Shown: one piece after another, positions 51,862 through 59,005 of the stretch | Position numbering within the stretch: position 1 is the stretch's first letter | How the letters are laid out: each line of letters starts with the position of its first letter | Source: an uncultured Agathobacter sp. | GTDB lineage: Bacteria; Bacillota; Clostridia; Lachnospirales; Lachnospiraceae | Reading direction: 5' to 3' | DNA: 64,000 bases | NCBI GenBank assembly: GCA_934359755.1 | Contig: CAKRLV010000004.1 | Coordinates: 1-64,000 of the forward strand | The notes under the pieces: model-generated | Told to the model about the DNA's origin: nothing | Databases searched by the model: none | What the model saw: only the letters and a program-made list of their open reading frames with translations | Made by a program: the position numbers and the translations under genes

Positions 51862-52719
51862 TTATGAATTGTAATAACTGAGTACTTTACGTACATAATT
51901 CTGAGTCTCGTTAAATGGTGGAACACCACCATATTTATCTACATTACTGCTTCCAGCATTGTAAGCGGCAAGAGCAAGTGTCTTGTTGCCGTCATACTTG
52001 TCCAATAATTTGGCAATAAGCTTTGCGCCACCCATGATATTTGATTTGGCATCGTATGCATCGTCAATGCCTAATTCTTTAGCTGTAAAAGGCATCAGCT
52101 GCATTATACCCATTGCACCGGATTTGCTGGTAGCATTGGCGTTGAAATTAGATTCCTGCTTCGCAATTGCTTTAAGAAGCTTAATATCTACGCCGTAGGT
52201 CTTAGATGCCTCCTCGAAATATGCTTCTAATTCTGCTGAACATTTAAGTGAACCATCATTTGAGTAGTTGGTGTTGGAAGCAGGGACAGTAGAATCGGCT
52301 GCGGAGGCAGATGTTGAATCAGCAGAAGTATTCGTACTATCAGAAGCATTGTCGGCGGGTACACCAGCGTTATATGTATTGGTAGTCGTGCCAGTAGCGT
52401 TTGTGTTTATATTAGTATTAGCGTTAGCATTATTAGTGCTCGCTGTAGCGGCACCAGTCGGTGTAAGCGTTATCCTGATATTATTATCGTTTAGGTAATT
52501 CTGGAGCATAGCTGTTGTGACTGCATCTGAATCGCTTGATGATAGAAGTGAATCAACAGCAAGAGCAGCTGCAGCTTTTTGCGCTGAATTAAGAGTCTCG
52601 TCAAAAGATACTTCGGAAGTACCTGATGATTCTTTAGCAGAAGAACTGGAAGTACCAGAACTTTTGGTGTAAGCACTCTGATCTATATAAGGTAAAATAG
52701 TAATTCCTGAATTTGTCAT
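51862..52719 (-). CDS. Lytic transglycosylase (SLT domain) without signal peptide
   Basis: This 285-aa protein has a C-terminal soluble lytic transglycosylase domain: VDIKLLKAIAKQESNFNANATS with the catalytic Glu, GAMGIMQLMPFTAKELGI and LALAAYNAGSSNVDKYGG. The N-terminal half is low-complexity Ser/Thr/Asn/Ala (tandem-like SDSTNTSADSTSASAADST). There is no Sec signal peptide. In motile Firmicutes an SLT-type enzyme lets the flagellum cross the wall, and export may go through the flagellar apparatus; this is inferred only. ATG 52719 (minus strand) follows gaaagagga. An earlier in-frame ATG at 52806 has no ribosome site. Confidence 0.86.
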   Translation of the reverse strand: MTNSGITILPYIDQSAYTKSSGTSSSSAKESSGTSEVSFDETLNSAQKAAAALAVDSLLSSSDSDAVTTAMLQNYLNDNNIRITLTPTGAATASTNNANANTNINTNATGTTTNTYNAGVPADNASDSTNTSADSTSASAADSTVPASNTNYSNDGSLKCSAELEAYFEEASKTYGVDIKLLKAIAKQESNFNANATSKSGAMGIMQLMPFTAKELGIDDAYDAKSNIMGGAKLIAKLLDKYDGNKTLALAAYNAGSSNVDKYGGVPPFNETQNYVRKVLSYYNS

Positions 52720-52941
52720 AATATCCTCTTTCACGGTGCGGGGCACTATGGCATACAAAAGAATTGCATGCAAGTGTGCATCAATGATACATTTTGTCCA
52801 CAACATTATTTTGTAAAATTATAACATACATTGTTTAAAGAATGAACGAAAAAAATAAAATATCTTGAATTTAATTATATTTTGGTGTAGCATAAAGCCT
52901 AGTTGTAACGCTTTGCTTTACAAAAGTGAGAGGAGACATCG

Positions 52942-54210
52942 ATGATAAAGAAACCATTTGTGACTAAAGAACAGATTGAAGAAATTGTAAAGACATATCC
53001 TACACCTTTTCATTTATATGATGAGAAGGGAATAAGAGCCAATGCTAAAGCAGTTAAGGAAGCTTTTGCATGGAATTCGGGATTTAGAGAGTATTTCGCT
53101 GTAAAGGCAACTCCAAATCCATATCTTCTTAAGATATTGCAAGAGTATGATATGGGATGTGATTGTTCATCATATACAGAACTTATGCTTGCAAAATCAT
53201 GTGGCTTTGACGGAAAGCATATAATGTTTTCATCAAATGATACACCAGCGCAGGATTTTAAGTATGCTGACAAGGTTGGCGCAATTATAAATCTTGACGA
53301 TTTTACTCATATAGATTTCCTTGAGCAGACTATTGGATATATCCCAGAGACTATAAGCTGCAGATACAATCCAGGTGGAATTTTTGAACTTAGTAATGGA
53401 ATAATGGATAATCCGGGAGATTCTAAATATGGAATGACAAAGGAACAGTTGTTTGAGGCCTTTAAGATTCTTAAATCAAAGGGGGCAAAATACTTTGGCA
53501 TTCATGCGTTTTTAGCAAGTAATACAGTTACTAATGAGTACTACCCTAAGCTTGCAAGACAGCTTTTTGAACTTGTTGTTGAACTTAAAAAAGAGACAGG
53601 CTGTGATATCAAATTTGTTAATCTTTCAGGTGGAGTAGGCGTAGCATACAGACCTGAGCAGACTCCTAATGATATTCATGAAATCGGTGAGGGCGTTCAT
53701 AAGGCTTTTGATGAAGTTTTAGTGCCAGCAGGAATGGGAGATGTTTCTATCTATAGCGAGATGGGAAGATTTATGATGGCACCATACGGATGTCTAGTGA
53801 CAAAGGCTATACATGAGAAGCATATCTACAAGGAATATATTGGTGTAGATGCATGTGCAGTTAATCTCATGAGACCGGCTATATACGGCGCATATCATCA
53901 TGTTACAGTACTTGGTAAAGAAGATGCCAAGTGTGACCATGTATATGATGTGGTTGGTTCTTTATGTGAGAATTGTGATAAGTTTGCAGTAGATCGTGAG
54001 CTTCCAAAGATTGATATGGGAGATTATCTTGTTATCCATGACACTGGAGCACATGGTTTTTCTATGGGATATAATTACAATGGAAAGCTTCGTTCGGCAG
54101 AATTACTTTTACAGGAAGATGGTTCTGTCAAAATGATTCGTCGTGCAGAAACACCAGCAGATTATTTCGCTACTTTTGATTGCTTTGATGATATCAAAAT
54201 AGAAGAGTAG
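52942..54210 (+). CDS. lysA: Diaminopimelate decarboxylase-like PLP enzyme
   Basis: This 422-aa fold-type III decarboxylase converts meso-diaminopimelate to lysine. PLP lysine is in EYFAVKATPNP; NLSGGVGVAYRPEQTP and EMGRFMMAPYG form the cofactor phosphate and substrate sites, and GSLCENCDKFAVDRELP holds the catalytic Cys loop. It matches a LysA-like branch found in Clostridia. Other fold-III decarboxylases (carboxynorspermidine, arginine) are less likely. The ribosome site gagaggag precedes ATG 52942. No lysine riboswitch lies upstream. Confidence 0.88.
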   Translation: MIKKPFVTKEQIEEIVKTYPTPFHLYDEKGIRANAKAVKEAFAWNSGFREYFAVKATPNPYLLKILQEYDMGCDCSSYTELMLAKSCGFDGKHIMFSSNDTPAQDFKYADKVGAIINLDDFTHIDFLEQTIGYIPETISCRYNPGGIFELSNGIMDNPGDSKYGMTKEQLFEAFKILKSKGAKYFGIHAFLASNTVTNEYYPKLARQLFELVVELKKETGCDIKFVNLSGGVGVAYRPEQTPNDIHEIGEGVHKAFDEVLVPAGMGDVSIYSEMGRFMMAPYGCLVTKAIHEKHIYKEYIGVDACAVNLMRPAIYGAYHHVTVLGKEDAKCDHVYDVVGSLCENCDKFAVDRELPKIDMGDYLVIHDTGAHGFSMGYNYNGKLRSAELLLQEDGSVKMIRRAETPADYFATFDCFDDIKIEE

Positions 54211-54218
54211 GCATGTAA

Positions 54219-54253
54219 ATTCCTCTGTTTTGGCGATGTCGGGACAGAGGAAT
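54219..54253 (+). terminator. Hairpin after lysA
   Basis: attcctctgt (54219-54228) pairs exactly with acagaggaat (54244-54253); the tail is AT-rich but not a T run. Confidence 0.55.
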
Positions 54254-54337
54254 AATTGTGTTGATTCGGCTTAAATTGAAAAAATAAAAAATCAAAAAAG
54301 GTTTTAAAAAAGTTTTTGAAAAAAATTAAAAAAACTG

Positions 54338-54366
54338 TTGACATTACAAAACAAAGGTGCTATTAT
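54338..54366 (+). promoter_or_regulatory. Promoter of the six-tRNA cluster
   Basis: TTGACA (54338-54343), 17 bases, TATTAT (54361-54366), 32 bases before tRNA-Thr. Confidence 0.9.
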
Positions 54367-54397
54367 AAACAAGCTGTCGCTGACAAATGCAGGACAT

Positions 54398-54470
54398 GCC
54401 GATGTGGCTCAATTGGCAGAGCAGCTGATTTGTAATCAGCAGGTTATCGGTTCGAGTCCGATCATCGGCT
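54398..54470 (+). tRNA. tRNA-Thr (anticodon TGT)
   Basis: 73 bases; acceptor gccgatg/catcggc; anticodon loop tttgtaa (TGT). Confidence 0.95.
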
Positions 54471-54478
54471 TTTACTTT

Positions 54479-54553
54479 CGGGGTGTGGCTCAGCTTGGCT
54501 AGAGCGCCTGGTTTGGGACCAGGAGGTCGCAGGTTCGAATCCTGTCACCCCGA
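54479..54553 (+). tRNA. tRNA-Pro (anticodon TGG)
   Basis: 75 bases; acceptor cggggtg/caccccg; anticodon loop tttggga (TGG). Confidence 0.95.
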
Positions 54554-54574
54554 CTTAGTATAATAATTTAATAT

Positions 54575-54645
54575 GCGGGTGTAGTTCAATGGTAGAACAC
54601 TAGCCTTCCAAGCTAGATACGTGGGTTCGATTCCCATCACCCGCT
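54575..54645 (+). tRNA. tRNA-Gly (anticodon TCC)
   Basis: 71 bases; acceptor gcgggtg/cacccgc; anticodon loop cttccaa (TCC). Confidence 0.95.
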
Positions 54646-54648
54646 TAT

Positions 54649-54721
54649 GCACCACTAGCTCATTTGGTAGAGCACCTGACTCTTAATCAGGGTGTGCAGG
54701 GTTCGAGCCCCTGGTGGTGCA
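54649..54721 (+). tRNA. tRNA-Lys (anticodon CTT)
   Basis: 73 bases; acceptor gcaccac/gtggtgc; anticodon loop ctcttaa (CTT). Confidence 0.94.
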
Positions 54722-54782
54722 CTTGCTATCAGATACAGATAGCGGTTAGTTACAGGAGTGTGACTTATAGAATTGAATATTT

Positions 54783-54856
54783 GGCGAGATGGCTCAACTG
54801 GCTAGAGCGTCCGGTTCATACCCGGGAGGTTGAGAGTTCAAGTCTCTCTCTCGCTA
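54783..54856 (+). tRNA. tRNA-Met (anticodon CAT), second copy
   Basis: 74 bases; identical to the tRNA at 16802 except one T-loop base (ttcaagt instead of ttcgagt). Anticodon loop ttcatac (CAT). Confidence 0.94.
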
Positions 54857-54859
54857 CTT

Positions 54860-54945
54860 GCAGAGGTATCGAAGTGGTCATAACGAGGCGGTCTTGAAAA
54901 CCGTTTGTCCGCAAGGGCGCGTGGGTTCGAATCCCACCCTCTGCG
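54860..54945 (+). tRNA. tRNA-Ser (anticodon TGA)
   Basis: 86 bases with a long variable arm (class II); acceptor gcagagg/cctctgc; anticodon loop cttgaaa (TGA). Confidence 0.95.
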
Positions 54946-54948
54946 TTG

Positions 54949-54980
54949 AAAGCACTTTCAGTTGATGAGAGTGCTTTTTC
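54949..54980 (+). terminator. Terminator of the tRNA cluster
   Basis: aaagcact pairs with agtgcttt around a 13-base loop, followed by T5. Confidence 0.85.
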
Positions 54981-55117
54981 TTTCCTTTGTGGAAATTCTT
55001 TTGTGCCAATATGGGGACACAAATACAGATAGTACGTATTTAAAGAAAAATTAAGATTTTTTAAATTGTTTATAATAGACATATTTAGTATAATGTTTGA
55101 ATACAGTGAGGTGGAAA

Positions 55118-56359
55118 ATGGATACAAAAGATATTATCGATTTGAATGATAGTGATGAACAGCACTCATCGGGCGGCGATAAGAAACAAAAGAAAAAGAA
55201 GAAAAAAGGCAGATTAAAATGGCATCTGATTAGGACGGCAATTGCACTTGTTGTGCTTGCGGGGCTATATCTGACAGCGGTATATTCGGATATTCCGTTT
55301 ATCAAGAAATGGAGAACAATATATATTGAGACTGCTATGAGCACTAATAGTCATCAGTGGCTGGCTACTTACTTCATACCGAAGAGTGTTGTAGATGAGG
55401 TTGTCAATAAGAAGAACGCCGCATTGGAAAAACAGAAGCAGTTAGAGAGTAAGTGGGAGACACAGGAGACAGAGGAGACAGAGACTAAGACTCCAGAAGA
55501 TTTATTCTACGAGAAGTATTGGGAACTTGATACTTATGCATTTAGAGAATATCTCAAAGAAAATCCATATCTTACTATGAATGATTACAGTCAGGTACTT
55601 ATAGAAGATTTTGATGAAGAACTTGGACTTGTTACTAAGAATGGAGATCCTATTCTTGTGGTTGATACTGCTAACAATCTGATGATTATAGGAATTCACG
55701 GGAGCAATTACGTAGGAAAGCTTGCTATCATTAAAGACCCTTCTCAGGTGGAACTTGCTAAGGCGGATTCTCTTGGAAGATTTGGCGAAGAGGTATCTAC
55801 TTTTGGCGAGAGATATGATGCGGCTATTGCTATAAATGCTAGTGGATTTACTGATGTAGGCGGACATGGAACGGGTTCTGATGTAAAGGGAGCTTTGATT
55901 ATTGATGGTGTTGAATACAGTACAACTCCTTCTTCCTGGAAGTTCTATGGAATGAAATTTGACAACAAATTATATGTTGGCAATTATTCGGATATAGAGC
56001 CAGTAGACTATAGATGGGGAATTCAGTTCTTCCCGGCTTTGATTGTAAATGGTGAATGCGTAGTTGACGGAACTTTGGGCATGGGTATCCAGCCTCGAAC
56101 AGCTATTGGACAGGCTCAGGACGGGACATTCATGATGCTTATAGTGGATGGACGTCAGGTAGGATATAGTTTGGGATGTACAGTACAGGATTGTTCTGAT
56201 ATACTTATGTCATATGGTGCAGTACAGGCTGGTAATCTTGATGGTGGAAGCTCGTCTGTTATGTGGTATAAGGGTACGCAGATTACAAAGTCATCAAGCG
56301 CTACAGGAAGAGGACGTTATATGCCGGATGCACTTATAGTAAGAAAAGTGGGTGAATAA
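55118..56359 (+). CDS. Membrane-anchored phosphodiester glycosidase (NAGPA domain)
   Basis: This 413-aa protein has a cytoplasmic Lys-rich start (GGDKKQKKKKKKGRLKW), one membrane segment (~36-58), and an extracellular NAGPA domain: AIAINASGFTDVGGHGTGSDVKGALIIDG, FPALIVNGECVVDG and CTVQDCSDILMSYGAVQAGNLDGGSSSVMWY. The domain cleaves phosphate-linked N-acetylglucosamine in exopolysaccharide or teichoic-acid-type glycans. ATG 55118 follows gaggtgg; TTG 55097 is in frame but weaker. It is two bases before the DegV gene, so they share a transcript. Confidence 0.86.
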   Translation: MDTKDIIDLNDSDEQHSSGGDKKQKKKKKKGRLKWHLIRTAIALVVLAGLYLTAVYSDIPFIKKWRTIYIETAMSTNSHQWLATYFIPKSVVDEVVNKKNAALEKQKQLESKWETQETEETETKTPEDLFYEKYWELDTYAFREYLKENPYLTMNDYSQVLIEDFDEELGLVTKNGDPILVVDTANNLMIIGIHGSNYVGKLAIIKDPSQVELAKADSLGRFGEEVSTFGERYDAAIAINASGFTDVGGHGTGSDVKGALIIDGVEYSTTPSSWKFYGMKFDNKLYVGNYSDIEPVDYRWGIQFFPALIVNGECVVDGTLGMGIQPRTAIGQAQDGTFMMLIVDGRQVGYSLGCTVQDCSDILMSYGAVQAGNLDGGSSSVMWYKGTQITKSSSATGRGRYMPDALIVRKVGE

Positions 56360-56361
56360 TT

Positions 56362-57303
56362 GTGTATGAGGTATTTGTAGATTCGGCAGCTAATATACCG
56401 GCTGTTGATGTAAAAAAGTATGGTATCAATGTAGTTTCCTTTGTTAATATTGTGAATGGAAAATCTATGGTTAACTTCAATCCGGATCTTTCCCTGGAAG
56501 AAGAGAGAAAGCTTGGCAAGGAATTTTATGATGCGATTAGAGCTGGTGCAGAGATTAAGACATCATTGGTTAATACAGGTGATTTCGTTGATGCATTTGA
56601 ACCAGTTTTAAAAGAGGGCAAAGATATAATCTATTTTTCGCTTAGCAAGAATATAAGCGGAACATACAATGCAGCGCTGATTGCATCGGAGGATTTGGCA
56701 GAGACTTATCCTGAACGGAAAGTTTTGTTGGTTGATTCTTTAAATGCGTCATTAGCTCAGGGAATTATGGCAATCTATGCTACGATGATGAGAGACAAGG
56801 GCGTTTCAGTTGAGGAGGCTGCCAGAGTTCTTAATGATGCTGTTATTAAGATGAATGGTGTATTTACAGTAGGCGATTTGAAGTACCTTGCGAAGACTGG
56901 ACGTATCAGTTCAGCTACAGCATTGGCGGGCAATGTATTGAATGTCAAGCCTATCTTAAGAGGCAATAAAGAAGGATACATTGTGCAGTTTAGAAAATGC
57001 AGAGGCAGAAAAAAGTCACTTGATACATTGGCAGACCTTGTATGTGATAACATAGTCGAGCCAGAGAAGCAGATTATTGGAATTGCGCATGCAGATGCTT
57101 ATGAGGAATCGCTGTATGTGATAGATAAGATTAAAGAGCGCGTGCAGGTCAAGGATGTGATAAATACATCATACGATTATTGTACAGGTACACATGTTGG
57201 ACCTGATACGATTGCATTATTCTTTATTGCAAATGATAGAGAGCTGGAAGGAAGACCATCGCAGAGTGATTATGTCGAACCAGAAGTTCTTAAAATGATA
57301 TAA
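56362..57303 (+). CDS. DegV family fatty-acid-binding protein
   Basis: This 313-aa DegV/FakB-type protein has start VFVDSAANIP (the SxxxxP motif), IYFSLSKNISGTYNAA with the TSGTY-like lipid-head site, and a VFTVGDLKYLAKTGRIS...VLNVKPIL block. Such proteins bind fatty acids for FakA-dependent phosphorylation. Starts at GTG 56362, two bases after the previous stop. No FakA gene is near. Confidence 0.9.
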   Translation: MYEVFVDSAANIPAVDVKKYGINVVSFVNIVNGKSMVNFNPDLSLEEERKLGKEFYDAIRAGAEIKTSLVNTGDFVDAFEPVLKEGKDIIYFSLSKNISGTYNAALIASEDLAETYPERKVLLVDSLNASLAQGIMAIYATMMRDKGVSVEEAARVLNDAVIKMNGVFTVGDLKYLAKTGRISSATALAGNVLNVKPILRGNKEGYIVQFRKCRGRKKSLDTLADLVCDNIVEPEKQIIGIAHADAYEESLYVIDKIKERVQVKDVINTSYDYCTGTHVGPDTIALFFIANDRELEGRPSQSDYVEPEVLKMI

Positions 57304-57310
57304 TATAAAT

Positions 57311-57355
57311 AAAAGCCAGAATTGGATATCCGTTTGGAGTTCAATTCTGGCTTTT
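57311..57355. terminator. Bidirectional terminator between degV and GT2 genes
   Basis: A perfect 14-bp stem pairs aaaagccagaattg (57311-57324) with caattctggctttt (57342-57355). Confidence 0.92.
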
Positions 57356-57375
57356 AAATTTGGAATTCAAATAAA

Positions 57376-58125
57376 TTATTTATTATCGTAGCTTAACATT
57401 TTTTCTTCTGACCATATCTCGACAGAATATTTATTGGCTTTGTTGTATCTTTTTCTAAGACTGAGAAGTTGATTTAAATATTCAATCGTAACTTTTCCGG
57501 ATAGTTTAGATTCACCTGCAAAACGCTGTTGAAATGTATAAGGAATTTCGACGACTTTGCTATAACTTCCCATGGCAAGGACTTCAATCATTATTTTCCA
57601 GCCAATTGGTGAAAGGATGGCGTGTTCGATGACTTCTTTTTTGAACATAAATAATCCACTTGTTACATCTGAAAGCGGTCTGAGACATGGAAGCATAATC
57701 TGTCCTATTTTACGGGCAGTCCATGATATGAACTTACGGTACCAGTTAAGACCACCATCATTTCCACCGGGAACAAATCGGCTTGGAATACAGAAGTCGG
57801 CACCGGAACATATGGCATTATACATGTACCGTAACGTAATTGGTGGGTGTTGTAAATCTGCATCCATGCATGCAAGGCAGGAACCATTGGCAATTTGAAA
57901 TCCTTTGAGAACGGCTGTAGCAAGTCCCTTTTCATCTGTACGATGGAAAAGGCGTACTGATGGATAGTGTGTAGCAACATCACGTATGATATCTGGAGTA
58001 TTGTCACTGCTATCATCAACAAATATTATTTCGTAGTCAATAGAAGAGAGTGCGTCGTCTATTTGTGATACGAGGTTTTGGATGTTTTTTCCTTCGTTGT
58101 AAGTAGGTATTACAATTGATAACAT
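57376..58125 (-). CDS. GT2 glycosyltransferase (polyprenyl-phosphate sugar transferase type)
   Basis: This 249-aa enzyme belongs to the dolichol/undecaprenyl-phosphate mannose or glucose transferase group. VIPTYNEGKNI is the nucleotide-sugar start, FVDDSSDNT a DxD-like site, MDADLQHPP the metal-binding DAD motif and SRFVPGG/QQRFAGESKLS the later conserved blocks. There is no C-terminal membrane hairpin, unlike larger DPG-type enzymes, so it is soluble or peripheral. It would make a lipid-linked sugar donor for envelope glycans. The ribosome site is aggaggttt on the minus strand. Confidence 0.88.
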   Translation of the reverse strand: MLSIVIPTYNEGKNIQNLVSQIDDALSSIDYEIIFVDDSSDNTPDIIRDVATHYPSVRLFHRTDEKGLATAVLKGFQIANGSCLACMDADLQHPPITLRYMYNAICSGADFCIPSRFVPGGNDGGLNWYRKFISWTARKIGQIMLPCLRPLSDVTSGLFMFKKEVIEHAILSPIGWKIMIEVLAMGSYSKVVEIPYTFQQRFAGESKLSGKVTIEYLNQLLSLRKRYNKANKYSVEIWSEEKMLSYDNK

Positions 58126-58284
58126 AAGAAACCTCCTGTCTGTTAATTATAAATGAGGGACGAAATATCTTTTGAGCATCATACCATTATATTAAGAAAG
58201 TCAAGCTTTTTATATAGCTGTAGTGAAAAAATAAAGACCTCAGAAATATTAAATTTCCAAGGTCTTTATTTACGGCTTATTCAA

Positions 58285-58368
58285 TGCCGGTGGCGGGACT
58301 TGAACCCGCACTGCGTTGCCACAAACAGATTTTGAGTCTGCCTCGTCTGCCAATTCCGACACACCGGC
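58285..58368 (-). tRNA. tRNA-Leu (anticodon CAA)
   Basis: On the minus strand an 84-base class II tRNA; acceptor gccggtg/caccggc; anticodon loop ctcaaaa (CAA); long variable arm. Confidence 0.95.
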
Positions 58369-58386
58369 GTGCATCAAACAAATGTT

Positions 58387-58415
58387 ATCTTATCATAATG
58401 ATACAAGGATTGCAA
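58387..58415 (-). promoter_or_regulatory. Promoter for tRNA-Leu
   Basis: Minus strand TTGCAA (58410-58415), 17 bases, TAAGAT (rc of 58387-58392). A tatcat-a-atgata palindrome (58391-58403) overlaps its -10/spacer. Confidence 0.7.
58391..58403. promoter_or_regulatory. Second XRE-type operator half-site pair
   Basis: tatcataatgata: inverted tatcat/atgata separated by one base. It shares both half-sites with the operator at 58437. Confidence 0.6.
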
Positions 58416-58427
58416 GCACTTTTTTTA

Positions 58428-58456
58428 TTGACAAAAGTTATCATATATGATAACAT
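58428..58456 (+). promoter_or_regulatory. Promoter of the XRE regulator
   Basis: TTGACA (58428-58433), 17 bases, TAACAT (58451-58456); the operator palindrome fills the spacer. Confidence 0.75.
58437..58454. promoter_or_regulatory. Autoregulatory operator, perfect 18-bp palindrome
   Basis: gttatcatatatgataac is a perfect palindrome lying between the -35 and -10 of the XRE promoter, as expected for self-repression. Confidence 0.75.
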
Positions 58457-58482
58457 ATAGTGCAGAAAGAGTGGTGATTTAC

Positions 58483-58701
58483 TTGAGTGAGAGAAAGATG
58501 ACAGCGAGGCAGGAAGTTGCGATGCAGCTTAAGGAGATGCGTAAGTCCGAGGGGATGACGCAGGAGAGGCTTGCAGAACTTGTGGGGACGAAGAAATCAA
58601 ATATTTCCAGGCTTGAGAGTGGACGTTATAATCCGAGTCTGGATTTCCTGGTTAAGGTTGCTGCAGGATTAGGCAGACAAATTCAAGTACAGATTAAGTA
58701 G
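58483..58701 (+). CDS. XRE-family regulator
   Basis: This ~72-aa protein is a single helix-turn-helix domain: VAMQLKEMRKSEGMTQERLAELVGTKKSNISRLESGRYNPSLDFLVKVAAGLG, the classic phage-repressor/HigA type. ATG 58447 lies inside the operator and -10 box and cannot be used, so the start is TTG 58483 (with gtggtg upstream) or ATG 58498. It has two half-site-matched operators, one in its own promoter and one overlapping the divergent tRNA-Leu promoter. A small basic gene follows 11 bases later. The regulator-plus-small-protein pair resembles toxin-antitoxin modules with the antitoxin gene first. Confidence 0.85.
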   Translation: MSERKMTARQEVAMQLKEMRKSEGMTQERLAELVGTKKSNISRLESGRYNPSLDFLVKVAAGLGRQIQVQIK

Positions 58702-58712
58702 GTGAAGAAATT

Positions 58713-58991
58713 ATGACCAAAACATTGGGCAATTATAAGGGAAATGATGTAGAACTTTGTGTTACTACAAGTGGTAGAATAGGAGAGAAGACTGCGCGCA
58801 TGCTTATAGAGAATCATGTTTCTTTTACGAAGAACAAGAGGCATATTCCTTTTTACAAGAGAGATAAATTCAGTGGCGCGAAGACAGTCTGGGTTATCAG
58901 TACAAGCCCAAGACAGTATCCGCAGGCGAGACGTCTGATTGATCAGATGGATATGTTCTACAGACAGAGGCTTGTGCTTAGCAATTATTGA
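58713..58991 (+). CDS. Small basic protein next to XRE regulator
   Basis: This 92-aa protein is basic, with a core RIGEKTARMLIENHVSFTKNKRHIPFYKRDKF then GAKTVWVISTSPRQYPQARRLIDQMD. I do not recognise a family. It has no signal peptide or membrane segment. It follows the XRE gene by 11 bases with a taggtgaag ribosome site and is certainly co-transcribed. Size, charge and position suggest a toxin or an RNA-binding partner, but no RelE/HigB catalytic signature is evident. Its last codons nearly touch the next gene. Confidence 0.65.
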   Translation: MTKTLGNYKGNDVELCVTTSGRIGEKTARMLIENHVSFTKNKRHIPFYKRDKFSGAKTVWVISTSPRQYPQARRLIDQMDMFYRQRLVLSNY

Positions 58992-59005
58992 TATGGAGCA
59001 GAATC

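Noticed and set aside
52942..54210. Carboxynorspermidine or arginine decarboxylase
   Set aside because: Motif GSLCENCDKFA and overall length fit diaminopimelate decarboxylase better; substrate remains uncertain.
54816..55127. Minus-strand open frame over tRNA-Met/Ser
   Set aside because: Lies across tRNA genes and their terminator; no ribosome site.
55051..55344. Minus-strand open frame within the NAGPA gene
   Set aside because: Shadow of a Lys-rich coding stretch (poly-Phe on the opposite strand).
58447..58482. Upstream ATG of the XRE gene
   Set aside because: It lies inside the operator and -10 box, before any transcription start.
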